From Alphaproteobacteria bacterium (GTDB lineage Bacteria > Pseudomonadota > Alphaproteobacteria > Caulobacterales > Aquidulcibacteraceae): a stretch of 43,191 nucleotides of DNA. Location: the NCBI GenBank assembly GCA_027488965.1, contig JAIYAO010000111.1, positions 1 through 43,191 on the forward strand, in the 5' to 3' direction. The position numbers and the translations under genes are program-made. This document shows, piece after piece, positions 1-8,252 of this stretch. Within the stretch, counting starts at the first letter, position 1, and each line of letters opens with the position of its first letter. The notes beneath the pieces are model-generated. The model made no database searches and was not told the DNA's origin. It worked only from the letters and a program-made list of their open reading frames with translations.

Positions 1-586
1 CCGCAATGCGCGGCGTGTTCGGCAGGTACATCGCCTCCATGGCGTCGATGCGGAAACCTGCACTGGCGACGATGGCGGGAATGTCCCGCGTCAGATGACA
101 GCCGCCGGCGATACGCCGCCAGAGAGGCTCGATGCCGCGCTGCGATTTCGCCACGTCCGCGTCGGGCGCAAGGCCGTGTTCGCAGAACACCAGCGTCGCG
201 TCGGCCTTGAGGAACGGGCGGCACGCCGACAGCGCCGACACGGGATCGGGAATGGTGCACAGCGTGTAGGTGACGAACAGCGTGTCGACGCTGTGCAGCG
301 GGATGTCGAGGGTCTCTGCGGTCTCGGCGCGCACCTCCACGGGAAATGGCGCCGCTGCGGCGGCCTTCCGCGAGAGCGCGCGCATGCCGGCCTCCGGCTC
401 CAGGGCATACAGTTTCGATATGCGCGCCGCATCGAGATGCGGGACGTTGCGCCCCGACCCGAAACCCAGCTCCAGCACGACGCCGCTCACCAGCGGAGCC
501 ACCTTCGCCCGCTGACGTTCGATGGGTCGCGACCCGCACGCGCAGTTGATGAGGTGCGGAAGAATGTACCGGTCGTAAAGGCCCAC
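1..586 (-). CDS. Class I SAM-dependent methyltransferase (C-terminus cut off)
   Basis: The protein reads MGLYDRYILPHL at its start and then has a Rossmann SAM-binding motif I, LELGFGSGRN, at about residues 38-47. It continues with a motif II/post-motif block ending in VTYTLCTIPDP. This layout is that of UbiE-like small-molecule methyltransferases; the substrate cannot be told from the sequence. The start is a GTG at 586, chosen because the family-like N-terminus begins there and it lies just behind the stop of the Nudix gene (591). That spacing suggests translational coupling in a leftward pair. The reading frame stays open to base 1, so the last part of the protein lies outside the window. 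Confident of the fold, not of the reaction. Confidence 0.85.
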   Translation of the reverse strand, partial: MGLYDRYILPHLINCACGSRPIERQRAKVAPLVSGVVLELGFGSGRNVPHLDAARISKLYALEPEAGMRALSRKAAAAAPFPVEVRAETAETLDIPLHSVDTLFVTYTLCTIPDPVSALSACRPFLKADATLVFCEHGLAPDADVAKSQRGIEPLWRRIAGGCHLTRDIPAIVASAGFRIDAMEAMYLPNTPRIA

Positions 587-590
587 GATC

Positions 591-1064
591 CTAGCCCACG
601 CGCTGGCCGGCCTGCCTGCGCTGACGCAGCCAGTGCAGGATCGCCCATGCGTGGGCCTCGTGACGCATCTTCGCCAGCGCATCGGCAGGCGCGATCCACA
701 TCAGCTTGTGATCGGGTTCGGTGGGCGCGCCGTCGTCGGCGGAAAGCTCGACTTCGTAAAATGTGGCGAGGCTGTTGCGCGGTTCGGCGCCGTTGTTCCA
801 GAACTGGCCGGCGCGGCCGATGATGCGGGCGGGCCAGACGGTCAGACCGGTTTCCTCGAGGAATTCGCGCATCAGCGCCGCGGCTTCGTCCTCGTCGGCC
901 TCGATGCCGCCGCCGGGCAGGTCATAGTCGTACGGCGCCGCGCGCCCGATCCGCGCCACAGCGATGGACCCCTCGCCGCGCGCACAGATGCCATAGACGG
1001 TGCAGCGTTCCACGTACGTGAGGCCGGGTTGGGTCTGCCCGAACTGAAGCGCAAATCTGGTCAT
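591..1064 (-). CDS. Nudix hydrolase
   Basis: This 157-residue protein carries a complete Nudix box at residues 52-74, fitting GX5EX7REUXEEXGU with REFLEETGL at its end. The box binds divalent metal and hydrolyses a nucleoside diphosphate linked to another group. The surrounding sequence (PYDYDLPGGGIE before the box, an acidic SADDGAPTEPDHKL stretch after it) does not identify the substrate. A housecleaning role on oxidised or excess nucleotides is common in small Nudix proteins. It is the first gene of a leftward pair with the methyltransferase. No clear ribosome-binding site precedes the ATG, but a TATAGC hexamer lies about 10 bases upstream, so a leaderless or very short leader transcript is possible (inference). 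Confidence 0.9.
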   Translation of the reverse strand: MTRFALQFGQTQPGLTYVERCTVYGICARGEGSIAVARIGRAAPYDYDLPGGGIEADEDEAAALMREFLEETGLTVWPARIIGRAGQFWNNGAEPRNSLATFYEVELSADDGAPTEPDHKLMWIAPADALAKMRHEAHAWAILHWLRQRRQAGQRVG

Positions 1065-1097
1065 GGCGCGATGCTATAGTCCCGACTCACCGCCCCG

Positions 1098-1427
1098 TCA
1101 CGGCTCGCTGCCCGGCGCCAGCGTGACTTCAAGACCGTCCAGCTCCGCCCGCATCAGGATCTGGCAGGAAAGCCGCGAATTGCCGGTGACACTGAAAGCG
1201 TCGTCGAGCCGTTCGAGTTCCTCGTCGGTGGGCGGCACCAGCGCCGAAAGCCAGGCGTCCGCCACGTAGACGTGGCAGGTGGCGCACGCGCACGCGCCGC
1301 CGCACTCGGCCTTGATGGGCAGGCCCTGGTCCCGGATGATTTCCATCACGCGCCAGCCGTCCAGCCCCTCCACTTCGTGGCGGGCGCCGGCCATGTCGGT
1401 GACGATGAGCTTGCGGATGTCGTCCAT
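1098..1427 (-). CDS. 2Fe-2S ferredoxin, adrenodoxin type
   Basis: A 109-residue ferredoxin. Cys42, Cys48, Cys51 and Cys88 form the C-x5-C-x2-C...C pattern that binds a 2Fe-2S cluster in the vertebrate adrenodoxin and bacterial Fdx class; Cys46 is an extra cysteine inside the loop. The acidic stretch around residues 68-77 (TDEELERLDD) matches the partner-docking helix of this class. It should act as a soluble electron carrier, for example for a cytochrome P450 or for iron-sulfur cluster assembly. Neither hscA/hscB nor a P450 or ferredoxin reductase lies nearby, so its partner is unknown. It may be co-transcribed leftward with the Hpt gene whose start lies to its right. Confidence 0.92.
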   Translation of the reverse strand: MDDIRKLIVTDMAGARHEVEGLDGWRVMEIIRDQGLPIKAECGGACACATCHVYVADAWLSALVPPTDEELERLDDAFSVTGNSRLSCQILMRAELDGLEVTLAPGSEP

Positions 1428-1465
1428 GGCTGTGTCCTGCCCAGCGGGACGCGGCGTGTCCAGCC

Positions 1466-1819
1466 TCAGGCGGCGACGACGGACGCGGGCGCCGCCTCGA
1501 GCGCTTCCAGCGCCTCCTCCAGCGCGTGGCGGACCCGCGACAGCGCTGCCTTCACCATCGCCCCCTCCACTGCGCCGGCGCGGCCCAGTTGCTCGGCCTG
1601 GTCACAGGCCTCCGCCAGCCGCCACAGGCCTAGCCCCTTGGCGGAGCCCTTCGCCGTATGGGCGGCGTCCGCCCAGGTGACGGTGGGGGCGTCCGGGATG
1701 AGAAGCCTGGACCAGAGCTGCGCCTGGACGCGAAAGATCGCGACGATCTCGGCCTGCAACTCGGCATCGTGGCCGGTCATCATGGCGAAGTGCGCGCGGT
1801 CGAACGTTTCCGGACCCAT
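1466..1819 (-). CDS. Hpt domain (histidine phosphotransfer) protein
   Basis: A 117-residue, mainly helical protein with the phosphotransfer signature AAHTAKGSAKGLG; His54 is the expected phosphorylation site, followed by K57-G58-S59. It consists of nothing but one Hpt four-helix domain. It probably shuttles phosphate between a hybrid histidine kinase and a response regulator encoded elsewhere. The start ATG at 1819 has a good Shine-Dalgarno (GGGAGG) about 9 bases upstream. The C-terminal Ala-rich tail is low complexity. No kinase or receiver gene is adjacent, so the pathway is unknown. Confidence 0.85.
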   Translation of the reverse strand: MGPETFDRAHFAMMTGHDAELQAEIVAIFRVQAQLWSRLLIPDAPTVTWADAAHTAKGSAKGLGLWRLAEACDQAEQLGRAGAVEGAMVKAALSRVRHALEEALEALEAAPASVVAA

Positions 1820-1876
1820 GTGGCCAGCCTCCCCTGTGGGCCGAGTATGGACCGGGGATGCTTAGGGAACCGTTCA

Positions 1877-2575
1877 TCAGAGCCCGAAACTGAACGCTTT
1901 CACCCCGAACGCCAGCCGGTGCAGGTAGGCCGCCGCCACGTACGCTATGGCCGCCACGGCGAGCGCGGGCGCGGCCTCCGCGATGCGGAAGGTGTTGCGC
2001 CCCTGCACGATGGCCGCGAACGGGACGTTGGATGTCACCGCCGCGAACGCCCCCCAGTGCGCGGGATCGCGGGCGGCGGTCTTGCGGTCGATGGAGCGGG
2101 TCCCCAGCAGCGCCATGACGGCGAGCCCCCCGAACAGCAGCACGGAGGTGATCTCCGGGTTGGCCGGAAGATGGCCAACGCCCCACAGCGCCACACCCCA
2201 GAGGAAGGGGTGGCGCGTGACCCGCAGGATGCCCTTCGCGGGCTCCGGCTTGCGCAGCGCGCCAGCGAAACCGACCAGCGTCGGCCCGGGCGTCACCAGC
2301 CCCGCGACGCCCAGCAGGAAACCCGCAAGCACCAGCGTGGCCGTGACGTGGCGACCCCACGCGGGGGCCTCCCACAGGAGTGCGTTGCCCGGATCGGCCC
2401 GCGCGGCCCCGTAGGCGAAGATCAGCCAGGCCAGCACGCCCGCCGAGGCCAGCGAGAACAGCCCTCGGTACGGCCCCTCGCCCATCCCCCCCACCAGCGC
2501 CCGCCGCAGGGGCGTGGCGGCGATGCCCACGTGCAAGAGAATGAATGCGGCGAGCGCGAGCGCAAACTGGGTCAT
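1877..2575 (-). CDS. NnrU-like integral membrane protein
   Basis: A 232-residue hydrophobic protein starting MTQFALALAAFILLHVGIAATPLR, with about six membrane segments. The motif VTRHPFLWGVALWGVGHL is typical of the NnrU family, membrane proteins first linked to nitrite and nitric oxide reduction and distantly related to isoprenylcysteine methyltransferase-like proteins. The biochemical role of NnrU is not established. The start at 2575 was preferred over a longer frame because GGGAGG lies at ideal distance and the first membrane segment begins at once; upstream codons give an Arg-rich, non-membrane sequence. It diverges from the MaoC gene at 2693. No denitrification genes are nearby, so a role there is unsupported. 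Confidence 0.85.
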   Translation of the reverse strand: MTQFALALAAFILLHVGIAATPLRRALVGGMGEGPYRGLFSLASAGVLAWLIFAYGAARADPGNALLWEAPAWGRHVTATLVLAGFLLGVAGLVTPGPTLVGFAGALRKPEPAKGILRVTRHPFLWGVALWGVGHLPANPEITSVLLFGGLAVMALLGTRSIDRKTAARDPAHWGAFAAVTSNVPFAAIVQGRNTFRIAEAAPALAVAAIAYVAAAYLHRLAFGVKAFSFGL

Positions 2576-2692
2576 GCATGGCCTCCCTCGGGGCGGAGGC
2601 TGCGCCCGCCGGTCCGCGCTGGCAACCCGTTGGCGTCGGCGCGCGACGCGCGATAGAAAGTCTGGAACCCTTTCAGCGGAAGCGAGCAACCG

Positions 2693-3115
2693 GTGCGCGG
2701 ACTATTCTTCGAAGACCTCTCCCTCGGCCAGGCCGAAGCGCTGACGCGGACCGTGGGCGAGGCCGACATCGCCGCCTTCGCCGCCGTCTCCGGCGACGAC
2801 AACCCGGTTCACCTCGACGCCGCCTTCGCCGCGACGACCCCGTTCAAGGAACGCATTGCCCACGGCATGCTGACCGCGAGCTACATCTCCGCGCTGATCG
2901 GCACGCGCCTGCCAGGGCCGGGCGCGATCTATGTGTCGCAGACCCTCTCTTTCAAGCGCCCGGTGCGGATCGGCGACGAGGTGACCACGCGGGTGGAAGT
3001 CTCGGCGCTCGACGAGGTGAAGAACCGCGTCACCTTCGCGTGCACGTGCAGCGTCGGCGGCAAGCCGGTGCTGGAGGGCGAGGCCGTGGTGATCGCGCCG
3101 CGCCGTCCGGCCTGA
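2693..3115 (+). CDS. MaoC-like (R)-specific enoyl-CoA hydratase
   Basis: A 140-residue single hot-dog domain. It shows the hydratase 2 motif SGDDNPVHLD, in which Asp35 and His40 (D-x4-H) correspond to the catalytic pair of PhaJ. HGMLTASYISALIGT follows, as in that family. PhaJ-type enzymes hydrate trans-2-enoyl-CoA to (R)-3-hydroxyacyl-CoA and can feed polyhydroxyalkanoate synthesis. Other single-domain MaoC proteins act in fatty acid synthesis or unknown pathways, so the exact substrate is open. The start is GTG at 2693 with GGAAGCGAG upstream. The stop is 2 bases before ribF, so the two are probably co-transcribed. Confidence 0.88.
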   Translation: MRGLFFEDLSLGQAEALTRTVGEADIAAFAAVSGDDNPVHLDAAFAATTPFKERIAHGMLTASYISALIGTRLPGPGAIYVSQTLSFKRPVRIGDEVTTRVEVSALDEVKNRVTFACTCSVGGKPVLEGEAVVIAPRRPA

Positions 3116-3117
3116 GC

Positions 3118-4062
3118 ATGCGCACGTTCACCGCCGAGGACGCCGTTCCGGCCGACGCGCGCGGCGCGGCGGTGGCGCTGGGCAACTTCGACGGCGTCCA
3201 TCGCGGACACCAGGCGGTGGTGGCCGCCGCCGCCGCGCGCGGGAGCCCACTGGCGGCCGCCGTGTTCGAGCCGCACCCGCGCCGCTTCTTCAAGCCCGAG
3301 GCGCCGCCCTTCCGCTTGCAATCGCCCGGGCAACGCGCGCGCGCGCTGGCGGCGCTCGGCGTCACCGTGCTGCACACGCTGCGCTTCGACCGCGCCATGG
3401 CCGACCGCGACGACACCGCCTTCGTGCGCGACATCCTGGTCGACCACATCGGCGCAGCGCACGTGGCGGTGGGGTTCGATTTCCGCTTTGGACATGACCG
3501 CGTGGGCGACGCCGCGCGCCTGCTGGCGCTGGGCGCGCAGTACGGGTTTTCTGTGGAAGTGGTCGACGCCGTCGACGATGCGCGCCACGCCGGCAAGGTC
3601 TCTTCATCCGACATCCGCGCCGCCGTCGAGGCCGGCGACACCGCGCGCGCCGCAAATCTCCTCGGCCGCCCCTGGGCCATCGAGGGCGCGGTGATCGATG
3701 GACACAAGCGCGCCCGCGGCATCGGCTTTCCCACCGCGAACGTGGCGCTGGGCGACTACGTGCGCCCGCTGTTCGGCGTCTATGCCACGCGCACCGATGT
3801 GGGCGACGGCGTGTGGCGGGCAGGCGTGTCCAACATCGGCGTCAAGCCCACCGTGAGCGACGCGCCGGAGCCGCTGCTGGAGACGCACGTGTTCGACTTC
3901 GACGGCGACCTTTACGGGCGTACGGTGGAGACGCAGCTGCTTGCCTTCCTGCGGGCGGAGCAGAAGTTCGAGAATTTCGCGGCGCTGACGGCGCAGATCG
4001 CTGCGGATGCCGATCGGGCTCGCAAGGTGCTGGCCGAGCCGTCTATCCTCGCCGCGCCCTGA
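3118..4062 (+). CDS. ribF: Bifunctional riboflavin kinase / FAD synthetase
   Basis: A 314-residue cytosolic enzyme that makes FMN from riboflavin and then FAD. The N-terminal nucleotidyltransferase part shows GNFDGVHRGH at 22-31 and EPHPRRFFKP at 51-60. The C-terminal kinase part has GIGFPTANVAL with the PTAN motif at 205-208. Length and domain order match bacterial RibF. The ATG at 3118 sits 2 bases behind the MaoC stop, suggesting coupling. Its last 20 bases overlap the end of convergent tadA. No FMN riboswitch is visible upstream, as expected because it follows another gene. Confidence 0.96.
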   Translation: MRTFTAEDAVPADARGAAVALGNFDGVHRGHQAVVAAAAARGSPLAAAVFEPHPRRFFKPEAPPFRLQSPGQRARALAALGVTVLHTLRFDRAMADRDDTAFVRDILVDHIGAAHVAVGFDFRFGHDRVGDAARLLALGAQYGFSVEVVDAVDDARHAGKVSSSDIRAAVEAGDTARAANLLGRPWAIEGAVIDGHKRARGIGFPTANVALGDYVRPLFGVYATRTDVGDGVWRAGVSNIGVKPTVSDAPEPLLETHVFDFDGDLYGRTVETQLLAFLRAEQKFENFAALTAQIAADADRARKVLAEPSILAAP

Positions 4063-4501
4063 AGAAATCCTTCAACAGCGCCGCCGACTCCTCGGCGCCG
4101 ACGCCGCCCGCCACCGCCGGCCGCCAGTGGCAGGTGGGCTGATCGAAGAAGCGCACGCCGCTTTCCACCGCCCCGCCCTTCGCATCGGCCGCGCCGTACA
4201 CGACCCGCGCAATGCGGGCGTTGCTGATGGCGCCGGCGCACATGGTGCAGGGCTCCAGCGTCACATAGAGCGCAAGGCCGGCGCGCAGCCGGTAGTTGCC
4301 CAGCGCCTCGCCCGCACGACGCAGCGCGAGGATTTCGGCGTGGGCGCTGGGATCGTGCAGCGCGATCGGGGCGTTGGCGGCGGCGGCGATCACCTCGCCC
4401 GTGGCGGGATCGGCGATCACGCAGCCCACCGGCGTCTCGCCGGCGGCGGCGGCCGCGCGCGCCTGCGCCAGCGCCAGCGCCATGAACTGGGCGTCCCCCA
4501 T
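4043..4501 (-). CDS. tadA: tRNA-specific adenosine deaminase
   Basis: A 152-residue cytidine-deaminase-fold enzyme that converts A34 to inosine in tRNA-Arg(ACG). The zinc site is complete: His54 and catalytic Glu56 in HAEILALR, and Cys85 and Cys88 in EPCTMCAGA. The family-specific segment NARIARVVYGAADAKGGAVES follows. The ATG at 4501 gives the usual length. A longer frame reaches back across the divergent rluB start at 4551, and I rejected it because its extra residues are unlike TadA. The 3' end overlaps ribF by 20 bases. Confidence 0.95.
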   Translation of the reverse strand: MGDAQFMALALAQARAAAAAGETPVGCVIADPATGEVIAAAANAPIALHDPSAHAEILALRRAGEALGNYRLRAGLALYVTLEPCTMCAGAISNARIARVVYGAADAKGGAVESGVRFFDQPTCHWRPAVAGGVGAEESAALLKDFFRARRG

Positions 4502-4550
4502 CAGGTTACCGTGCTCGATTTTCCCATGCGCGAAGGCTAAGCCTCGCCCC

Positions 4551-5321
4551 ATGGAAAAGGAAGCAGCAGGCCTCGCCAAGGAAGGCGAGCGCATCGCCAA
4601 GGCGCTGGCGCGGGCGGGCGTGTGCTCGCGCCGCGACGCGGAGAAGCTCATCGAGGCGGGGCGCGTTTCGGTGAACGACACGAAACTGGGCACGCCCGCC
4701 TTCAAGGTGATGCCGGGCGATGTGCTGCGCGTGGACGGCAAGCTGGTGGCCGCGCCCGAGCCCACGCGCCTGTGGCGCCACCACAAGCCGCCGGGCCTCG
4801 TCACCACCAACCGCGATCCGAAGGACCGGCCCACAGTGTTCGACCGGCTGCCGGAGAACCTGCCGCGGGTGGTCAGCGTCGGCCGCCTCGACCTCAACAG
4901 CGAGGGGCTTCTGTTGCTGACCAACGACGGCGAGCTGGCGCGCCGGCTGGAGCTGCCCGCCAACGCCTGGAAGCGCCGCTATCGCGCCCGCGCCTTCGGG
5001 CGGATCGCGCAGGCGGAACTGGATGTGCTGAAGGACGGCCGCACCGTGGACGGCGTCCACTACGGGCCCATCGAGGCGGTGCTGGAGCGCCAGCAGGGCG
5101 CCAACGCCTGGATCGAGCTCACGCTGGTGGAAGGCAAGAACCGCGAGGTGCGCCGCGTGCTGGAATCGCTGGGGCTGACGGTGAACCGCCTGATCCGCAC
5201 GGCCTACGGGCCGTTCGAACTGGGCGATCTCAAGCCCGCGCAGGTGGAGGAGATTCCGCCCCGCACGCTGCGCTCCCTGTTCGGCCCCGCCAAGCGCCGC
5301 CGCGATCACGCCGGCGGGTGA
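4551..5321 (+). CDS. rluB: 23S rRNA pseudouridine synthase, RluB/RsuA type
   Basis: A 256-residue enzyme with an N-terminal S4 RNA-binding domain (about residues 14-60, containing RAGVCSRRDAEKLIEAGRVS). The catalytic domain holds GRLDLNSEGLLLLTNDGEL, whose Asp114 is the expected nucleophile. VEGKNREVRRVLESLGLTV is the conserved late motif of the RsuA/RluB/E/F group. RluB modifies U2605 of 23S rRNA; the choice of RluB over RsuA or RluF follows the general pattern of this order and is an inference. It diverges from tadA (49-base gap) and overlaps the end of the TerC-like gene by 16 bases. Confidence 0.9.
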   Translation: MEKEAAGLAKEGERIAKALARAGVCSRRDAEKLIEAGRVSVNDTKLGTPAFKVMPGDVLRVDGKLVAAPEPTRLWRHHKPPGLVTTNRDPKDRPTVFDRLPENLPRVVSVGRLDLNSEGLLLLTNDGELARRLELPANAWKRRYRARAFGRIAQAELDVLKDGRTVDGVHYGPIEAVLERQQGANAWIELTLVEGKNREVRRVLESLGLTVNRLIRTAYGPFELGDLKPAQVEEIPPRTLRSLFGPAKRRRDHAGG

Positions 5322-5983
5322 GGCGCCCCCAGAAAGCCCGGCAGCGCCGGCACGTACGCCGGGAAGAAGTGGTGTGAATCCTCCCAGATCATCCGCAGGC
5401 CCGCGAACACGATAATGACGATGCCGACGTAGGCGATCCACGTGTACTTGTGGATCACGCGCGCAATCACCGAGGCCGCAAGCCCCATGAGCGCCACCGC
5501 AAGGATGAGGCCGAACCAGAGGATCCAGTCCGCGCTGTGACGCGCCACGCCGGCCACGGCGAGCACGTTGTCGAGCGACATGGACACATCGGCGACGATG
5601 ATCGTCAGCAGCGCGCGGCCGAAGGACTTCGGGGTTTCCTCACCGCCCACGGCGGCGGCGGCCTGTTCCCCCATGTGCGGGTCCATCACCTCCACGTCCC
5701 GGTGCGCCGCGAGGTCGGACCACATGCGCCAGGCCACCCACAGCAGGAGCAGGCCGCCGGCGAGCAGGATGCCCTCGATGCTCAGCAGCCACTTCACGCC
5801 GGTGGCGAACACCACGCGCAGCACGAGCGCGAGCACGATGCCCCAGAAGATCACCCGTCGCTGTTGGTCCTTCGGGAGCGCGGCAGCCGCCAGTCCCACC
5901 GCCACGGCGTTGTCGCCCGCCAGCGCCAGATCGATGAGCACGACCTGCAGTAGCGCTGCACTGTCGGCTAAGAGACTTTCCAT
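5306..5983 (-). CDS. TerC/YjbE-type membrane protein, probable metal transporter
   Basis: A 225-residue protein with about seven membrane helices. It holds the two paired TerC motifs: DLALAGDNAVAVG near residue 24 and VSMSLDNVLAVAG in the second half. Their Asp-Asn pairs lie in membrane helices and are thought to form the ion path. YjbE/TerC-group proteins have been linked to manganese export and metal loading of exported enzymes. A second, more distant TerC protein of the Alx type lies at 30369-31427. The ATG at 5983 was chosen because the first membrane segment starts directly after it; the longer upstream frame is Arg-rich and crosses into the rsmD promoter region. Confidence 0.9.
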   Translation of the reverse strand: MESLLADSAALLQVVLIDLALAGDNAVAVGLAAAALPKDQQRRVIFWGIVLALVLRVVFATGVKWLLSIEGILLAGGLLLLWVAWRMWSDLAAHRDVEVMDPHMGEQAAAAVGGEETPKSFGRALLTIIVADVSMSLDNVLAVAGVARHSADWILWFGLILAVALMGLAASVIARVIHKYTWIAYVGIVIIVFAGLRMIWEDSHHFFPAYVPALPGFLGAPHPPA

Positions 5984-6095
5984 GTGGCGGGGCCCCCAGG
6001 GTGTTCGAAGCGGACCTTGTTCCAAATGGATGGGTCCGGGGCAAGCCCGGCGGGCGCCCGTTGCATGAGCGCGCCGGGCGCGCCATGGGAGGCGG

Positions 6096-6659
6096 ATGCG
6101 GATCGTGGGCGGACGCCTGAAAGGCCGCGCGCTTGTCGCGCCGGAGGGGAAGGCCACGCGGCCCACGTCGGACCGCGCCCGGGAGTCCCTGTTCAACGTG
6201 CTGGCGCACGCGCCGTGGTCGCCGGGCCTTGAGGAGGCCCGCGTGCTGGATCTCTTCGCGGGATCGGGCGCGCTGGGGTTTGAGGCGCTGTCGCGCGGGG
6301 CCGCCTTCGCCCTGTTCGTGGAGACCGACGCCGCCGCCCGCGGCGCCATCCGCCAGAACATCGAGGCGCTGGCGCTGTTCGGCGAAACGCGCCTGCACCG
6401 CCGCGACGCCACCGATCTCGGCCACAAGCCTGCCGGCCTCGGCGCGCCCTTCGACCTCGTGTTCCTGGACCCGCCCTACGCCACCGACCTCGGCCACCAC
6501 GCCCTGTCGCGCCTGGCGCCCGGCGGCTGGGTCACGCCCGATGCGCTGATGGTCTATGAGTGCGGGGCCGAGGAGACGCCGAACGTGGGCGGGCTCAGCC
6601 TCGTGGACGAACGCACCTGGGGCGCCGCCAAGGTGCTGTTTCTGAAAGCCGCCGGGTAA
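6096..6659 (+). CDS. rsmD: 16S rRNA (guanine-966-N2)-methyltransferase
   Basis: A 187-residue methyltransferase. It begins with the family hallmark MRIVGGRLKGR, then RPTSDRARESLFN, the SAM motif DLFAGSGALG at 52-61 and the catalytic DPPY at 125-128. RsmD methylates G966 of 16S rRNA in the assembled small subunit. The ATG at 6096 lies only 3 bases behind a GGGAGG, closer than usual, but the conserved N-terminus argues for it. The gene ends 18 bases before the convergent TIR gene. Confidence 0.95.
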   Translation: MRIVGGRLKGRALVAPEGKATRPTSDRARESLFNVLAHAPWSPGLEEARVLDLFAGSGALGFEALSRGAAFALFVETDAAARGAIRQNIEALALFGETRLHRRDATDLGHKPAGLGAPFDLVFLDPPYATDLGHHALSRLAPGGWVTPDALMVYECGAEETPNVGGLSLVDERTWGAAKVLFLKAAG

Positions 6660-6677
6660 GCCCGCAGCCGCCAGCCG

Positions 6678-8144
6678 TCACCGGTTCGGGGGAAGGCTGC
6701 CGCACGCCTGCGCCAGTTCGGCTTCGGTCACCGCAGCGCCCTGCCGGCGCGCGCGGCGCAGGGTGGCGCAGGCCTCTAGGCCCTCCCCCTGCTTCAGCTG
6801 CGCGCGGGCGAGCTTCGATGAATCGAGCGCAAGCGCGGCGATGTTCCTGTCGGCGCCATGCGCTTCGACCGCAGAGGCGTAGCTGGCCTCGGCGCCCGCC
6901 CAGTTTTCCGTAGCCGCCGCCGCATCGCCCATCTGGCCCAGCACGAAGCCGCGGGTCTGCGCGTCCGTGACGAGAGGCAGCGCCCGCTCAAGCCGCGCGG
7001 TCGCCGCGCGCCAGTTGCCCGTCGCTGCGGCGCGAATGCCCTCGCCCACCAGCGCCGCGCCGGCGGCGTCCAGCGGCCTGTTCCGGCGCGCGTACGAATA
7101 GCTGAGCAGGCGCCACAGGTCGCGATCCTGCGGGTTGAGCGCGCGGGCCTGTTCCAGCGCCGCCGCGGCGCGATCGTCGCCCACCGCCAGCATCAGCGCG
7201 CCACAAGCCCGCAGCAACGCCGGCGTCGAACCTTCCCCTTCCCCGACCTGCGCCCACAGCGCATCCAGCCCAGCCTGGCGCGTATTCGTGTCCCGCACCT
7301 GCAGCAGCGCGCGTCGCACGCGCGGATCGGGGTCCTGCAGCAGCGTGGCCGCGGCATCCTCGAAAGACTGGCGCGCGGCCGCCAGCATGTCGCGGCGGTT
7401 GACCCGCGGCGCCTCCGCCATCGCTGCGCGCTGGGCCCGGGTGGCGGCGGGCGGCGCAGGCAGTGGCGCCGCATCGGCGGCGGGTTCGGCGCTGGCGGGA
7501 ACATCGGCGAAGGCGCGGGTCTGCAGCAGCGTCGCCAGTTCAAGCGCTTCATCGCCCGGGATGCTGCCCTCGGCGGCCAGTTCCAGCAGCACGGAGAGCT
7601 GGTCCTGCCGCTCCGCCACCTGCGCGCGTTCGCGCACGAACAGCGTGGCGCCCGCCGCAAACAGCAGCATCGCCGCTGCAAGAGCCAGCGCCGGCACGAG
7701 CAGCATCGAGCGGCGACGGCGCGCCTTGTCGGCGACGACGTCGACGGTGCGCCCCTGCAGCCGCGCGCGCACCGCGTCGGCGAGCGCCTTGACCGCCCGC
7801 GCGCGCGGATCGCCCGTCCAACCGGTGAAATCGGCGGGTGGATACGCGCCGAACCCCAACGGAGTCTCCACGCCGCGATCGATCAGCACCGGAAACAGCC
7901 GCCCGTCATCGCGGGCGCGCCCGGCTTCATCGCGCACCAACGGGGATGCCGCGGACGCCGCCGTCCACACCACGATCACGGCCTTCGCGTCCTTCAGGGC
8001 CCGTTCGACCGAAGCTGCGTCGTCCTCGCCCGGCGCCAGCGCCCTGTCCCACCACACAGTGAAATTCTGCGCCTCCAACGCCGTCGCCAGCCGCCGCACG
8101 CGCGCGCGGTCCTCGCTGGCGCTGGAGATGAAGACGTCGGCCAC
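6678..8144 (-). CDS. TIR domain protein with membrane anchor and helical repeats
   Basis: A 488-residue protein in three parts. Residues 1-105 are a TIR domain: DVFISSASEDRARV at the start, FTVWWDR after the first helix, KAVIVVWTAAS, and SPLVRDE, where Glu73 sits where the catalytic glutamate of NAD-cleaving TIR domains falls. A basic patch ARRRR precedes one membrane helix at about 147-170. Residues 170-488 are Ala-rich helices; the last 200 look TPR-like (ALEQARALNPQDRDLWRLLSYSYARR). The TIR part should face the cytosol and the repeats the periplasm, by the positive-inside rule. The start is GTG at 8144 with AAGGAAC upstream. It could be a signalling or defence NADase or only a scaffold; no defence genes adjoin it. 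Confidence 0.85.
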   Translation of the reverse strand: MADVFISSASEDRARVRRLATALEAQNFTVWWDRALAPGEDDAASVERALKDAKAVIVVWTAASAASPLVRDEAGRARDDGRLFPVLIDRGVETPLGFGAYPPADFTGWTGDPRARAVKALADAVRARLQGRTVDVVADKARRRRSMLLVPALALAAAMLLFAAGATLFVRERAQVAERQDQLSVLLELAAEGSIPGDEALELATLLQTRAFADVPASAEPAADAAPLPAPPAATRAQRAAMAEAPRVNRRDMLAAARQSFEDAAATLLQDPDPRVRRALLQVRDTNTRQAGLDALWAQVGEGEGSTPALLRACGALMLAVGDDRAAAALEQARALNPQDRDLWRLLSYSYARRNRPLDAAGAALVGEGIRAAATGNWRAATARLERALPLVTDAQTRGFVLGQMGDAAAATENWAGAEASYASAVEAHGADRNIAALALDSSKLARAQLKQGEGLEACATLRRARRQGAAVTEAELAQACGSLPPNR

Positions 8145-8252
8145 GGGCGGATCAGTTCCTTGAACCAGAGGCCGGACCGTAGTGAACCCGGTCGGCGTCG
8201 GGAAGATGGCGGCGGCGTCACCGAGTCCCTCACCGGCCCCGCACCCGGCCCG

